A stretch of DNA of 64,000 nt. It comes from Anaerolineales bacterium. Its GTDB lineage: Bacteria > Chloroflexota > Anaerolineae > Anaerolineales > RBG-16-64-43. The notes below the pieces were generated by a model, which did no database searches, was not told the origin of the DNA, and was given only the letters and a program-made list of their open reading frames with translations. A program made the position numbers and the translations under genes. The stretch's first letter is position 1. Each line of letters opens with the position of its first letter. Below are positions 18,580 through 27,195 of the stretch, piece by piece. The stretch covers positions 84,163 through 148,162 of the forward strand of contig JAFGCU010000125.1 of assembly GCA_016932475.1 (NCBI GenBank), in the 5' to 3' direction.

Positions 18580-18753
18580 ACCGACCTCCTTCCGGGTTTT
18601 ATGCTACCGCGGGATGGCCATATTCCGGGCACAGACCGATTCTCCACACGGCCGGGAGGATGCCAAATTCCTGGCCCCGGACGCGAGAGGGTGCCAGGAG
18701 CTGATCTGGCAGTTATTCCGGCGGGACCAGGCCTGCATACCCGCTGAGCTTTG

Positions 18754-18759
18754 ATTATA
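18754..18759 (-). promoter_or_regulatory. Possible -10 box for the sensor kinase operon
   Basis: A consensus TATAAT reads on the minus strand about 175 nt upstream of the kinase start. No matching -35 is obvious. If real, it gives a long 5' leader. Confidence 0.3.
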
Positions 18760-18820
18760 TGCGAACTGCCTTTTTTCGACTCCAATATTGGATTTTCGCT
18801 GAAAACCCCATTTCCCCCGG

Positions 18821-20068
18821 ATGGATGTATCATGGTTTTCCACCATGGATGCGGAAAACTACGGTCTATACTTTCATTTCCCCTTTTGCCTGCGGCGGTG
18901 CAGGTATTGCGACTTCTATTCGACGGAGCGGAAGTTAGCCCGGATTCCCGCCTATGTCCGGGCGCTTATGCGTGAGATCGAATGGACCGGTGCTGCGGGA
19001 GGAAGCCCTTGCGCGGATAGTGTGTTTTTCGGCGGCGGCACGCCCTCCCTGCTCGAACCGGGGCAGCTCGGACGGGTGCTGGATCGCATTCGGAAATCTT
19101 TCCGACTCGACCCGCAAGCGGAGATTACCCTCGAAGCCAATCCCGGAACGGTGGACCGCGCCCGGCTTGCGGCGTTCCGCGCGGCCGGGGTAAACCGCCT
19201 CAGCTTGGGGATCCAATCGGCGGATGATGGGGAGCTGCGTATGCTTGGGCGGATCCACACGTATGCCGAAGCGGAGCAGGCCTGCCGCGATGCGCGCCGC
19301 GCCGGTTTCGCCAACATCAGCCTGGATTTAATCTACGGATTGCCCGGACAGACCGAGGCTGCATGGACCCATACGCTCGAACGCGCCCTGGCGCTCGGTC
19401 CGGAGCATCTTTCGTTGTATGCCCTCACACTCGAACGCGGGACGGAGCTTGCGCGCGCGGTCCGGCGCGGCGCGCTCCCGGCCCCGGAGGATGACGCGGC
19501 GGCGGAGATGTATGAACGGGCGGAGGAAATGCTCGCGGCGGCGGGGTACAGACATTATGAAATTTCGAACTGGGCGCGGGATGCCTCGCCGGCCGCCGGC
19601 GCGGAGTCCGCCGATCTTTGCGTCCCGGGTTTCCCCGCTCGCGCCTGCCGGCACAATCTGCGATATTGGCTGATCCGGCCGTATCTCGGGTTCGGCGCCG
19701 GCGCACACGGCTGCGCCGCCGGGAAACGGTATGCCAATATCCGTTCGGTGGAAAAATTTATCGACCGCATCCGGACCGGAACCCCCCGCCGCTTTCCGCT
19801 GACGCCCGCCGCATCCCGCAGTTCCGCTCATACTCGCGAAGACGAGTTGCGCGAGGCAATGTGGCTGGGCTTGCGCCTTACCGAAGCTGGAGTCTCTCGT
19901 GAAGCGTATCGGAGCCGGTTTGGTGAAGATTATTGCGTCCGTTTTCGGAAGGAAATTGACTCCTCGATCACCGACGGATTGCTGGAATGGACCCGGAATG
20001 GGGAAGCCCTGCGCCTGACGCCCCGCGGCAGGCTGCTGGGGAACCGCGTGTTTCAGTTGTTTGTGTGA
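18821..20068 (+). CDS. hemW: Radical SAM heme chaperone HemW (coproporphyrinogen oxidase-like)
   Basis: This 415-residue radical SAM protein is related to HemN. HemW proteins bind heme and are thought to deliver it to respiratory enzymes rather than oxidise coproporphyrinogen. The cluster motif is CLRRCRYC (C23, C27, C30; CX3CX2C). FFGGGTPSLL, EANPGT, GVNRLSLGIQS and DLIYGLPGQT follow, as does ARACRHNLRYW, where HNxxYW marks HemW-like proteins. The start may be the ATG at 18821 or the one at 18845 (MDAENYGLYFHFPFC); neither has a strong ribosome-binding site. It is a single gene divergent from the signalling operon and convergent with the prenyl synthase. Confidence 0.88.
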   Translation: MDVSWFSTMDAENYGLYFHFPFCLRRCRYCDFYSTERKLARIPAYVRALMREIEWTGAAGGSPCADSVFFGGGTPSLLEPGQLGRVLDRIRKSFRLDPQAEITLEANPGTVDRARLAAFRAAGVNRLSLGIQSADDGELRMLGRIHTYAEAEQACRDARRAGFANISLDLIYGLPGQTEAAWTHTLERALALGPEHLSLYALTLERGTELARAVRRGALPAPEDDAAAEMYERAEEMLAAAGYRHYEISNWARDASPAAGAESADLCVPGFPARACRHNLRYWLIRPYLGFGAGAHGCAAGKRYANIRSVEKFIDRIRTGTPRRFPLTPAASRSSAHTREDELREAMWLGLRLTEAGVSREAYRSRFGEDYCVRFRKEIDSSITDGLLEWTRNGEALRLTPRGRLLGNRVFQLFV

Positions 20069-20121
20069 AGCCCGGCGATCGACGATGGACCCGCGACCAT
20101 CGCCGCGGGTGCAGTGTTTGC

Positions 20122-20226
20122 CATCCCCGCGCGTATTTGGCGGGCATCCGGAATGTGAATTCCTGGTTGCGGAAGGGGATCGATGAGGATTATGTGGATC
20201 CCCGCGAAAGGCGCGCAGGGATGACG
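20122..20226. repeat. Degenerate CATCCC-ended palindromic repeat
   Basis: CATCCCCGCGCG (20122-20133) and CGCGCAGGGATG (20212-20223) form imperfect inverted ends of about 105 bp, followed by ACG. The ends resemble the CGTCATTCCCGCGC termini of the two longer elements at 22817 and 36815. It fills most of the gap between hemW and the convergent prenyl synthase gene. Confidence 0.5.
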
Positions 20227-20244
20227 ATTTCTGTTCGGGAGGAT

Positions 20245-21249
20245 TTACTTCCGCCGCTCGAGCAGCGCTTGGGCGAGGGTTTCCAGCGCCGGCTTGTATT
20301 CGCCCAGCGGCTGCGCGGCGTTCAACGATTCAAAAGCCTGATCGATCCATTTGCGGGACAGCGCCAGCGTGTGCTCCCGCGCGCCGCAGGCTGCGAGTTC
20401 CGCGAGGAGCGGCGGGATGGAAGCCGGAGATAATTCGGCGGCGAGCAGCGACCGGAATTTTTCAGACCGCTCCAGCCCGTAGAGAATCGGGAGACTCTTC
20501 TTGCGCGCCAGCAGGTCGCTGGCGTTGGCTTTCCCGGTTACTTTTGGATCGCCCCAGACCCCCAGAAAATCATCCTGAATCTGAAAGGCAAGGCCCAGCG
20601 CACGGCCGAAGCGGGCGAACGCATCCAGCCGCTCGGCGGATGCGCCGGCGCTGATCGCGCCGAGCCGGCAGGCGGCTTCCACCAGCGCGGCGGTTTTCCC
20701 TTCGATCATTTCCTGATACTCGCCCAGGGTGATCCTCTGCGCGTCCTCGTACGTCAGATCCAGGAACTGCCCATACGTCAGCCGCAGGCAGGTGCCGGAG
20801 AGGATCCGCAGCCATTCGGCGGCGAGATCGGATTTTGATTCCGCCAAAACGGAAAACGCGATCGTGAAGATCGCATCCCCGACGTTGATCGCCTGGGCGG
20901 ATCCATGCAGCTTCCAGACCGCCGGGCGGCCGCGCCGGGTGGCGTCGCCGTCCTGGATATCGTCGTGGATCAGGGAAAAGGAGTGGATCAGTTCCACCGC
21001 GCAGGCCGGCGGAAGCGCGGCCCGCCAATCCGCCCCGCAACAGCCGCACACCAACAGGCAGAGCAGGGGGCGGAGGCGCTTTCCGGTTGTCTCGGGGCCG
21101 GCTCCTTCCCCGCTCCACCCCATGGCATAGGTGGCCATGTCCCATAAACCGTTATGGGTGGCTTTCAATCGGTCCACGGAGCGATGCAGATCGGCGTCGA
21201 GCTCCATCTGCATCTCGAGTGCGGGGTGTTCGGGGGAAGGGGCGGTCAT
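20245..21249 (-). CDS. Polyprenyl diphosphate synthase, probably geranylgeranyl diphosphate synthase
   Basis: This 334-residue trans-isoprenyl diphosphate synthase condenses IPP onto allylic diphosphates. The first Asp-rich motif is LIHDDIQDGD and the second is FQIQDDFLGVWGD. KTAALVEAACRLGA and KLHGSAQAINVGDAIF are also present. The usual GKD-LREGK region reads GKANASDLLARKKSLP. The ATG at 21249 overlaps the stop of the IPP isomerase gene (ATGA), so the two are translationally coupled. A longer in-frame reading that runs 285 nt into the isomerase gene is rejected. Together they would make C15-C20 prenyl donors. crtB/crtI at 53-55 kb make GGPP the likely product, although chain length cannot be fixed by eye. 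Confidence 0.9.
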   Translation of the reverse strand: MTAPSPEHPALEMQMELDADLHRSVDRLKATHNGLWDMATYAMGWSGEGAGPETTGKRLRPLLCLLVCGCCGADWRAALPPACAVELIHSFSLIHDDIQDGDATRRGRPAVWKLHGSAQAINVGDAIFTIAFSVLAESKSDLAAEWLRILSGTCLRLTYGQFLDLTYEDAQRITLGEYQEMIEGKTAALVEAACRLGAISAGASAERLDAFARFGRALGLAFQIQDDFLGVWGDPKVTGKANASDLLARKKSLPILYGLERSEKFRSLLAAELSPASIPPLLAELAACGAREHTLALSRKWIDQAFESLNAAQPLGEYKPALETLAQALLERRK

Positions 21250-22274
21250 GATTTGCGCAGCGGAAGTTCCCGCAGTTCGGAAAGGTCGCGCGCACCCGCG
21301 GCGAACATCGTTACCCGCAGTTCGCGGATCCATCGGTCCAGTTCCGCTTCCACGGCACGCGCGCCCTGCACGGCGGCCGGCAGCAGCGGACCGGCCACCC
21401 CGGCCAGGCTCGCGCCGAGGGCGATGCACTTGGCGATCTCCAATCCGTTGCGGATCCCGCCCGAGGCAATCAGGGGCAGGTCGGGCACCGCCCGGCGGCA
21501 TTCCACCAGCGCCTCCGCGGTCGGGAGACCCCAATCCGCAAAGAGCGCCGCCACCCGGGCTTGGCCGCGATTCCGGGCGCGGAACTTCTCGACCTGAGAC
21601 CAGGATGTTCCGCCGGCGCCGGCCACATCGATCGCGGCCACCCCGGCCATCGCCAGTCTGCGCGCCGTCTCACCGCCGATCCCCCAGCCGACTTCTTTCA
21701 CCACCACCGGAACCGAGAGCGACCGGCAGATGGTTTCGATTTTCTGCAGCAGGCCGGCGAACTCGGTATCGCCTTCCGGCTGCAGCGCCTCCTGGAGTGA
21801 ATTCAGATGCAGGATCAGCGCGTCGGCTTCCACCAGATCGACCGCCCGCCGGCATTCATCGACGGAGTAGCCGTAATTCAATTGTATGGCGCCGAGGTTC
21901 GACAGCAGCAGGATGTCCGGAGCCGCGTCACGGACTCGGTAGGAGGAAGCCTGGGCGGGGGTTTCGATCGCCGGCCGCAGCGAGCCGAGGCCCATGGCGA
22001 CCCCCGCGGATTGCGCCGCCCCGGCCAGCGCCCGGTTGATGACTCCGGCTTCTTTCGTGCCGCCGGTCATGGAGGAAACCAAGAGGGGCGCGCTCAGCTT
22101 CCGGCCGAAGATCGAGGTCTGGGTGACCACGTCCGCAAGGTTGATTTCCGGGAGCGCCTGGTGGGAAAATCGGTATTTTTCCAATCCGGTGGACACGCCG
22201 GATTGAACGTTTTTCTCAAGATTTATGCGGATGTGATCCGCCTTGCGCGCCACGCTGGGTGTAACTTTTTTCAT
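21246..22274 (-). CDS. fni: Type 2 isopentenyl-diphosphate delta-isomerase
   Basis: This 342-residue FMN- and NADPH-dependent enzyme interconverts IPP and DMAPP. Type 2 hallmarks are present: [86 protein letters not shown] and [20 protein letters not shown]. Length is normal. The ATG at 22274 lacks a Shine-Dalgarno sequence, but TATAAA lies 11 nt upstream (22285-22290, minus strand), so a very short or absent leader is possible. The prenyl synthase follows, overlapping by 4 nt. The gene is divergent from acpP. Confidence 0.95.
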   Translation of the reverse strand: MKKVTPSVARKADHIRINLEKNVQSGVSTGLEKYRFSHQALPEINLADVVTQTSIFGRKLSAPLLVSSMTGGTKEAGVINRALAGAAQSAGVAMGLGSLRPAIETPAQASSYRVRDAAPDILLLSNLGAIQLNYGYSVDECRRAVDLVEADALILHLNSLQEALQPEGDTEFAGLLQKIETICRSLSVPVVVKEVGWGIGGETARRLAMAGVAAIDVAGAGGTSWSQVEKFRARNRGQARVAALFADWGLPTAEALVECRRAVPDLPLIASGGIRNGLEIAKCIALGASLAGVAGPLLPAAVQGARAVEAELDRWIRELRVTMFAAGARDLSELRELPLRKS

Positions 22275-22341
22275 GTCGGGGTGTTTTATAACCGGATAGG
22301 CGGCATGGTACCAGCACGCCTGTGGGGTGTCAATGCCGGAC

Positions 22342-22370
22342 TTGACGGTGTTGCGGCGGACACGTACAAT
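22342..22370 (+). promoter_or_regulatory. Sigma-70-type promoter of acpP
   Basis: TTGACG (22342-22347) and TACAAT (22365-22370) are separated by exactly 17 nt. Start of transcription would be near 22377, leaving a leader of about 65 nt before the acpP ATG. Confidence 0.75.
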
Positions 22371-22441
22371 TGGTCTGCTCCGACGGGTCCGCAGGAAAAT
22401 GGGTTGCGGCTCAGAAGGAATCTTTGAAGGAGGAACTCTCG

Positions 22442-22687
22442 ATGGCAGAAACCACCTTTGATTTGGTGCAAGGTATTATCGTGGAACTCCTGGCGGTAGA
22501 CCCCTCGAAGGTCGCCATGGAAGCCCGTTTCCGCGAAGATCTCGGAGCCGATTCTCTCGATCTGGTCGAATTGATCATGGCCTTTGAGGAGAAATTCGGC
22601 GCGGAAATCTCCGACGAGGATGCGCAGAAAATCCTCACGGTCGGAGAAGCGGTAAAGTACATCGACGAACGCAAAAAACCCGCCTAA
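22442..22687 (+). CDS. acpP: Acyl carrier protein
   Basis: This 81-residue acidic protein carries growing fatty acyl chains on a phosphopantetheine arm. The attachment site is Ser38 in [19 protein letters not shown], the classic DSL motif. The ATG at 22442 follows AAGGAGG at ideal spacing and is preferred over a longer frame from 22370. It is monocistronic: a strong promoter lies upstream, a stable palindrome follows, and no other fatty acid synthesis genes are adjacent. Its likely partners are a type II fatty acid synthase encoded elsewhere. Confidence 0.96.
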   Translation: MAETTFDLVQGIIVELLAVDPSKVAMEARFREDLGADSLDLVELIMAFEEKFGAEISDEDAQKILTVGEAVKYIDERKKPA

Positions 22688-22712
22688 GCTTTTTTTCTCC
22701 GATTATAAAAAC

Positions 22713-22740
22713 GTAGGGCCGTTCCGAAGAACGGCCCTAC
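22713..22740. terminator. Stable palindrome after acpP
   Basis: An 11-bp perfect stem (GTAGGGCCGTT / AACGGCCCTAC) with a 6-nt loop lies 25 nt after the acpP stop. No T-run follows it, so it may be a REP-type palindrome rather than a classical intrinsic terminator. A T-run (22690-22696) lies between the stop codon and the stem. Confidence 0.5.
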
Positions 22741-22816
22741 GGGGTTAAAGTGAATCTTGCGCTTCCAGACGGATGTCACTTCCGCGCAAACACATCCGAC
22801 CCGGCGGAAGTGTGAT

Positions 22817-23077
22817 CGTCATTCCCGCGCCTGCCCTCGCGCTTGCCCCCGGAGCGATGAGCGCGGGTGGTCTTCCGATGCGATGGGTTCGCGCAGGAGG
22901 CGCAGGAGGGGGAACCTTCCGGCTCGTTATGGTTCTTAGCGGGAATCCGCGGCATAATAAGCCATTACCATGCTCCTCACATAAACCCTGGATGCCCCCT
23001 TAGCACACCCTCGCTTCGCATTCATCCCCGCTCAAAAAACGGGACCGGGAGGGGATGCTTCGCACGGGCAAGACGGC
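22817..23077 (+). repeat. MITE-like repeat, copy A
   Basis: This non-coding element is about 260 bp and begins CGTCATTCCCGCGCC. Its first 120 bp are nearly identical, in inverted orientation, to copy B (36815-37111). Later blocks (AGCGGGAATCC-CGGC, CTGGATGCC, TTCA-CCCCGCTC, GAT-CTTCGC) also match in order. Copy A carries a 9-bp tandem duplication (GCGCAGGAG twice), and its right end looks shortened, ending near CGGGCAAGACGG. It lies in the gap between acpP and the convergent peptidyl-prolyl isomerase gene. No open reading frame of note is inside. Confidence 0.75.
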
Positions 23078-23126
23078 TTATCTCCGACTTCCCTTCCATA
23101 AGTTTATAGGCTCGAGGAAGACCGTC

Positions 23127-23636
23127 TCATTCTTCGCGTATTTCCAGTTTCCGAATCGTGAGCCCCGGTTGCGCCGACCGGTCAGGATCCCGTTCCGGTA
23201 TCTTCAGCACCAGATCCAGCCCTGCGCTGACCCGGCCGAAAACCGTATGGCGGTTGTCCAGATGCGGAGTGGGTCCAAAGGTGATAAAGAACTGGCTGCC
23301 GTTGGTCCCGGGACCGGCGTTGGCCATCGACAGCATCCCGGCGGCGCTGTGCCGCAACGACGGATGGAACTCGTCGGCGAATTGGTATCCCGGGCCGCCG
23401 CGGCCGGTTCCGGTCGGGTCGCCGCCCTGGGCCATGAACCCGCGGATCACGCGGTGAAAGGTGGTCCCGTCGTAGAAGCCGTCACGCGCCAGGAATACAA
23501 AATTGTTGACGGTCTTTGGCGCCTGGGCGGCGAACAACTCCACCTCGAAATTGCCGAGGTCGGTTTGGAACACGGCGGTGTACCGTTTCTTGGGATCGAT
23601 CGTCTGGGCGGGTGGAGCGGAGTATTGTTTGGACAT
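23127..23636 (-). CDS. Cyclophilin-type peptidyl-prolyl cis-trans isomerase
   Basis: This 169-residue cyclophilin catalyses cis-trans isomerisation of prolyl bonds. The fold is visible from [18 protein letters not shown], with the active-site stretch [30 protein letters not shown], then [20 protein letters not shown] and the loop [14 protein letters not shown]. The conserved Arg of FHR and the Phe/Gln of the QFFIT segment are present, while the Trp of human cyclophilin A is replaced by His, as in many bacterial forms. The ATG at 23636 follows AAGGAG and is preferred to a start 57 codons upstream that would read through a repeat. No signal peptide is seen, so it is cytoplasmic. It lies downstream of thyX on the same strand, separated by a palindromic repeat. 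Confidence 0.93.
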   Translation of the reverse strand: MSKQYSAPPAQTIDPKKRYTAVFQTDLGNFEVELFAAQAPKTVNNFVFLARDGFYDGTTFHRVIRGFMAQGGDPTGTGRGGPGYQFADEFHPSLRHSAAGMLSMANAGPGTNGSQFFITFGPTPHLDNRHTVFGRVSAGLDLVLKIPERDPDRSAQPGLTIRKLEIREE

Positions 23637-23655
23637 GTGGTCTCCTTTTTTCGAT

Positions 23656-23768
23656 GTCACCCCGAGGATCCTTCCGGCGCCTCGGGATCGGTGACTTATT
23701 CTCAAAAGCAATCTATTCATTTTAATTTGCATCCGATTCCTCGTCGCCCCTCGGGGCTCCTCGGAATG
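23656..23768. repeat. Composite palindromic repeat with GTCA..CCGAGG ends
   Basis: The left half contains GTCACCCCGAGG and CCTCGG-GATC-GGTGAC, a folded hairpin at 23656-23695. The right half (23733-23764) folds as ATTCC...GCCCCTCGGGGC...GGAAT. The outer ends, GTCAccCCGAGG and CCTCGGaaTGAC, are inverted to each other, giving a 113-bp MITE-like unit between thyX and the isomerase gene. Confidence 0.6.
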
Positions 23769-23773
23769 ACGGC

Positions 23774-25210
23774 TCAGCAGAAGAATTCTTTCTCCAATTC
23801 CTCCCAACGGATTTTTTCGTCCGTCTTCAGGTGCGCCCCCAGCAGCGGGTGCGCGGAGCGGATCTGTTGGGCGGCCTGCAATGCAAGGACCCTGACTGCG
23901 GCGTGCGCGCTTTCCGAAGACCGCAGGCGGCAGAAATGGAACGCCTCGCGCAGATTCATCCCCAGCACCAGCCGCCGTAAAAAGCCGTTGGGGACAAGAT
24001 AAGCGGCAATCTCCGGGCCGTGTTCTCTGCGGACCGCCTGGTACGCGGAGGCCGTCTGGCGCATCGCGGCGTCGTATTCTCCACGGAAGCCGGATTCATC
24101 GATCCAGCGCGGCGTCAGGTACCCCAGCTCGCACGTCAACGGCCCGGGGGTTTGGCTGCTCATCCGGTGGCGCTTAACTTCAAAATACGCGCCCTGATCC
24201 ATGAGCGCTTCGAATGCATAATTGACATATTCGAGCTCGCGCAGGGGGATATCGTGATCGTCGAGCGATTGCAGCACTGAGCCGGCCAGGTCGCGTTTTT
24301 GTCCGGCGGACGCGTTCCGGATCCGGATGAGCGATTCCGCGAATCCCCAGCCGCAAAACCGGACTCCCGCGGCCGCCAGCGCGAGATCCTCGGATCCCGG
24401 ATCACTCCGGATCAGCTTCATCCATCCGCGCGGCGCCGGCTCCGCATTCGCGCCGGGGATTCCCAATCCCCCGGAAGCTTTGCGGAAGCGCTCCGGCGTA
24501 TCCCGCAGGTAGGCGTTTTCATCCGCATACCTAACGAGGGTCGGCACTTCGGCCAGCGCGGCCCGCTTGATCTCCGCGCCGATCGCGCGCACCTCCATCA
24601 GCGGATGGGAGAGCATTTTCCGGAGCGCGTGTTCGAGCGCGCGCGCGTTGATCGTGATCCCCACGTTCGCCACGACCGCCGCCGGCAGCAGGTAGCGGCA
24701 GACGTCGACGTAGCTGGAACGGATCCGGCCTTCCCAGCGCGCATCGGATTCACCCTCCAGGCGCGGGAACCGCCTGCGCGCCAGCCCGCCCACGGCTTCG
24801 AGCGCGTGCTGGTAGGCGGCGAGCAGAAATTCGCAGGCGTCGCGGAAGGGTTTTTCGGCTGCGCCTCCGGCGATCTCCGCGGGGACGACGAATGCGCCGC
24901 TGGACCATTTCTGGTAGCGCGTGCTTTTTTCCGTGAAGGAAGCCAGACGGTTCGATTCAATGCACTCGATCGCCAGACGCGACACGTTTTCCACGGCGAT
25001 GTGCAGCACGGCGTGTTCGGCCACCGACGAATGGCCGTACCCGACCACCCATTTTTCGTGAAATTGGGCGCTCTTGCTGTCGCTGAGTTCGGCTGCGGTC
25101 TGGTCGAACGGTTCCGGGGAACGGGAGGTTTTGGCGAACGCGACCGCGATCGTCTCGGGCGAAAGATCACGCGCTCGCAGAAGATACACCCGCCGGGAAA
25201 GTCCGGTCAT
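23774..25210 (-). CDS. Double-domain FAD-dependent thymidylate synthase (ThyX) family protein
   Basis: ThyX makes dTMP from dUMP using FAD and methylenetetrahydrofolate. This 478-residue protein is about twice the usual ThyX length and contains two ThyX-like halves. The first half has [20 protein letters not shown] and [15 protein letters not shown], which matches the ThyX motif RHRxxSxNExSxRY except that RHR reads SNR and N reads T. The second half has [22 protein letters not shown], which keeps RHR but loses the downstream NExSxRY. The two halves could jointly build active sites. The ATG at 25210 overlaps the ribF stop (ATGA), so it is translationally coupled to FAD synthesis, which fits an FAD enzyme. 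Catalytic activity is inferred. Confidence 0.85.
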   Translation of the reverse strand: MTGLSRRVYLLRARDLSPETIAVAFAKTSRSPEPFDQTAAELSDSKSAQFHEKWVVGYGHSSVAEHAVLHIAVENVSRLAIECIESNRLASFTEKSTRYQKWSSGAFVVPAEIAGGAAEKPFRDACEFLLAAYQHALEAVGGLARRRFPRLEGESDARWEGRIRSSYVDVCRYLLPAAVVANVGITINARALEHALRKMLSHPLMEVRAIGAEIKRAALAEVPTLVRYADENAYLRDTPERFRKASGGLGIPGANAEPAPRGWMKLIRSDPGSEDLALAAAGVRFCGWGFAESLIRIRNASAGQKRDLAGSVLQSLDDHDIPLRELEYVNYAFEALMDQGAYFEVKRHRMSSQTPGPLTCELGYLTPRWIDESGFRGEYDAAMRQTASAYQAVRREHGPEIAAYLVPNGFLRRLVLGMNLREAFHFCRLRSSESAHAAVRVLALQAAQQIRSAHPLLGAHLKTDEKIRWEELEKEFFC

Positions 25211-26145
25211 GAAGCCTCCTGCAGGATGAGGCGCGTCCGGGCGACGTCCTTCATCATCTGTGCGCGCAGCGCGTCCGTATTCGGGAAACGGATCTCCTCG
25301 CGGAGCCGGGCGACGAACTCCAATTGCAGGGATGCCCCGTAAATATCTCCGTCGAAATCCAGGATGTGCGTCTCCACCGTCGCCTCGTGCGCCGTCCCGT
25401 TGGCGAACGTCGGACGCACGCCGATGCTGGTGGCTCCGGCGAACCGCCTCCCGGCCAGGTACACCCAGCCGGCGTAGATACCATAACCCGGCACGGCCAG
25501 CTCCGGCCAAAGATCCAGGTTGGCGGTCGGGAACCCCAGGGAGCGTCCGCGTCCCTGGCCGTGGACGACCGTTCCGGAAACGGCAAACCCGCGCCCGAGC
25601 AGTTCGGCCGCCTGGATGACGTCGCCGGCAGTCAGCGCTTGGCGGATCCGGCTGGATGCAATCGGCCCGGCGGAGTCGACAAGCGGGGGAACCACATACA
25701 GGGAAAAACCCAGCGCCACACTTTTTTCGGTGAGGTAGGCGACGTTCCCCTCGCGCCCCTTCCCAAGCGAAAAATTCGGGCCGCACCAGAGCGAACGCAG
25801 GCCGAGCCGTGTTTTCAGGGTGGAGAGGAATTCCGAGGCGGGGGTCGTCGAAAACCCGGTTGTGAACGGCTGGACGATGACGGCATCCAGCGGGAATTCG
25901 CCGAGCAGACGCAGGCGCTCTTCAAGCGGGATGAGGTACCGGAAGGGCGGTGCCGACGGCTGGCCGAGGACGACCCGCGGATGGGGGAAAAAAGTTAAGA
26001 CAACCGCCGGGGCGCCATCTTCCTGCGCCGCCCGGGTCATCTTTTCAAGCAGATGACGATGCCCGCGGTGCAGCCCGTCAAAAGATCCGATGGCGAGACA
26101 CACCCCCCGGAGTGCGGCGCGCTCGAGCGAGTCGATGTATTGCAT
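25207..26145 (-). CDS. ribF: Bifunctional riboflavin kinase/FAD synthetase
   Basis: RibF phosphorylates riboflavin to FMN and adenylates FMN to FAD. In the 312-residue protein the nucleotidyltransferase domain (about 1-180) shows AIGSFDGLHRGHRHLL, LTFFPHPR, CGPNFSLGKGREG and SSRIRQAL. The kinase domain (about 185-308) shows GRSLGFPTANLDL, GIYAGWVYLAG, SIGVRPTF and VETHILDFDGDIYG. Length is normal. It starts 6 nt after the truB stop and overlaps thyX by 4 nt, within the nusA-infB operon. Confidence 0.96.
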   Translation of the reverse strand: MQYIDSLERAALRGVCLAIGSFDGLHRGHRHLLEKMTRAAQEDGAPAVVLTFFPHPRVVLGQPSAPPFRYLIPLEERLRLLGEFPLDAVIVQPFTTGFSTTPASEFLSTLKTRLGLRSLWCGPNFSLGKGREGNVAYLTEKSVALGFSLYVVPPLVDSAGPIASSRIRQALTAGDVIQAAELLGRGFAVSGTVVHGQGRGRSLGFPTANLDLWPELAVPGYGIYAGWVYLAGRRFAGATSIGVRPTFANGTAHEATVETHILDFDGDIYGASLQLEFVARLREEIRFPNTDALRAQMMKDVARTRLILQEAS

Positions 26146-26151
26146 CGACTG

Positions 26152-27036
26152 CTACAGATCGAGGAAAACTTTTTTCGGCTGCCACGTGCCGGCAGCCGGG
26201 TCGGCTTCCAGGACGGCCAGCAGTTCGCCGTCGGGCGCGATCGCCCGGGCGCGGCCGGCCGAACCCTGCGGCGCCTGAACCGCGATCCCGTTACGGATTT
26301 TCTCGGCTTCCTCGGCGGTGAGCTGGACCGTTTCCCAGCCTTCCAGGACCGCGCTGGCCGGCATGGCGGCCTTCTCCCAGGTGCCCTCCAGAAAGCGGCG
26401 TTTCAGTTCATCCAGCGGCGTCGCCCGTTCGACCGAAAACGGTCCGAGGCGGATTCGGCGGAGGGATATGAGATGCGCATGCGACCCCATCGCCTCGCCG
26501 ATGTCGTGCGCAATCGAGCGGATATACGTTCCGCGCGAGCAGCGCACCCGGACCACGGCGTTGGGGCTTTCCCAGCGCAGGAGTGCCAGCTCGTAAATGT
26601 GGACTTTGCGGGGCGCCATCTCAATCTCTTCGCCGGCCCGCGCCATGTCGTACGCCTTGCGGCCGCCGATTTTAATCGCCGAATACACCGGCGGCACCTG
26701 CAGGCGCTCGCCGACGAAGGTCGCCAATTTCGCTTCGAGCGTTTCTTCGCGGAAGGTGAACGGACGGGTGGCGGTGATCCGCCCCGCGGCATCGTAGGTC
26801 GAGGTTGCCGCGCCGAACTGGATCGTGGCGAGGTATTCCTTGTCCACTTCCAGAAGGTATTCGGCCAGCCGCGTGACGGATCCGAGCAGCACCAGCAGCA
26901 CTCCGGAAGCGTACGGATCGAGCGTCCCGGTGTGGCCGACCTTACGAATTTGTGTTCCGCGGCGGACGATATTTACAATGTCGTGCGACGTGGGACCGGT
27001 GGGTTTATCAATAACCAGCAAGCCTGGTTTGGGCAT
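26152..27036 (-). CDS. truB: tRNA pseudouridine-55 synthase
   Basis: TruB converts U55 of elongator tRNAs to pseudouridine. The 294-residue protein has GLLVIDKPTGPTSHDIV, the catalytic motif HTGTLDPYASGVL with Asp40, QVPPVYSAIKIGGRKAYDMAR, and VRCSRGTYIRSIAHDIGEAMG. The ATG at 27036 follows GGGAGG. It lies between nrnA and ribF, the canonical rbfA-nrnA-truB-ribF order. The 159-nt gap upstream to nrnA is the largest in this block. Confidence 0.96.
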   Translation of the reverse strand: MPKPGLLVIDKPTGPTSHDIVNIVRRGTQIRKVGHTGTLDPYASGVLLVLLGSVTRLAEYLLEVDKEYLATIQFGAATSTYDAAGRITATRPFTFREETLEAKLATFVGERLQVPPVYSAIKIGGRKAYDMARAGEEIEMAPRKVHIYELALLRWESPNAVVRVRCSRGTYIRSIAHDIGEAMGSHAHLISLRRIRLGPFSVERATPLDELKRRFLEGTWEKAAMPASAVLEGWETVQLTAEEAEKIRNGIAVQAPQGSAGRARAIAPDGELLAVLEADPAAGTWQPKKVFLDL

Positions 27037-27195
27037 AGGTATCCTCCCTGTTCGAGAAGTCTCCCCTATTTTTTAAACGATCCAACGATTATATTCCGAT
27101 CCCGGCTCCGCATGCCGGAGCAGGGGGGGTTCCGTGCCGCCTTTCTCATTCCGGATCAGGTGGTAAAAAACCTCCGGAAGATGCGCATTATAAAC

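Noticed and set aside
18821..20068. Annotation as coproporphyrinogen III oxidase HemN
   Set aside because: The CX3CX2C site with HNxxYW fits HemW better, and no other heme biosynthesis gene is nearby.
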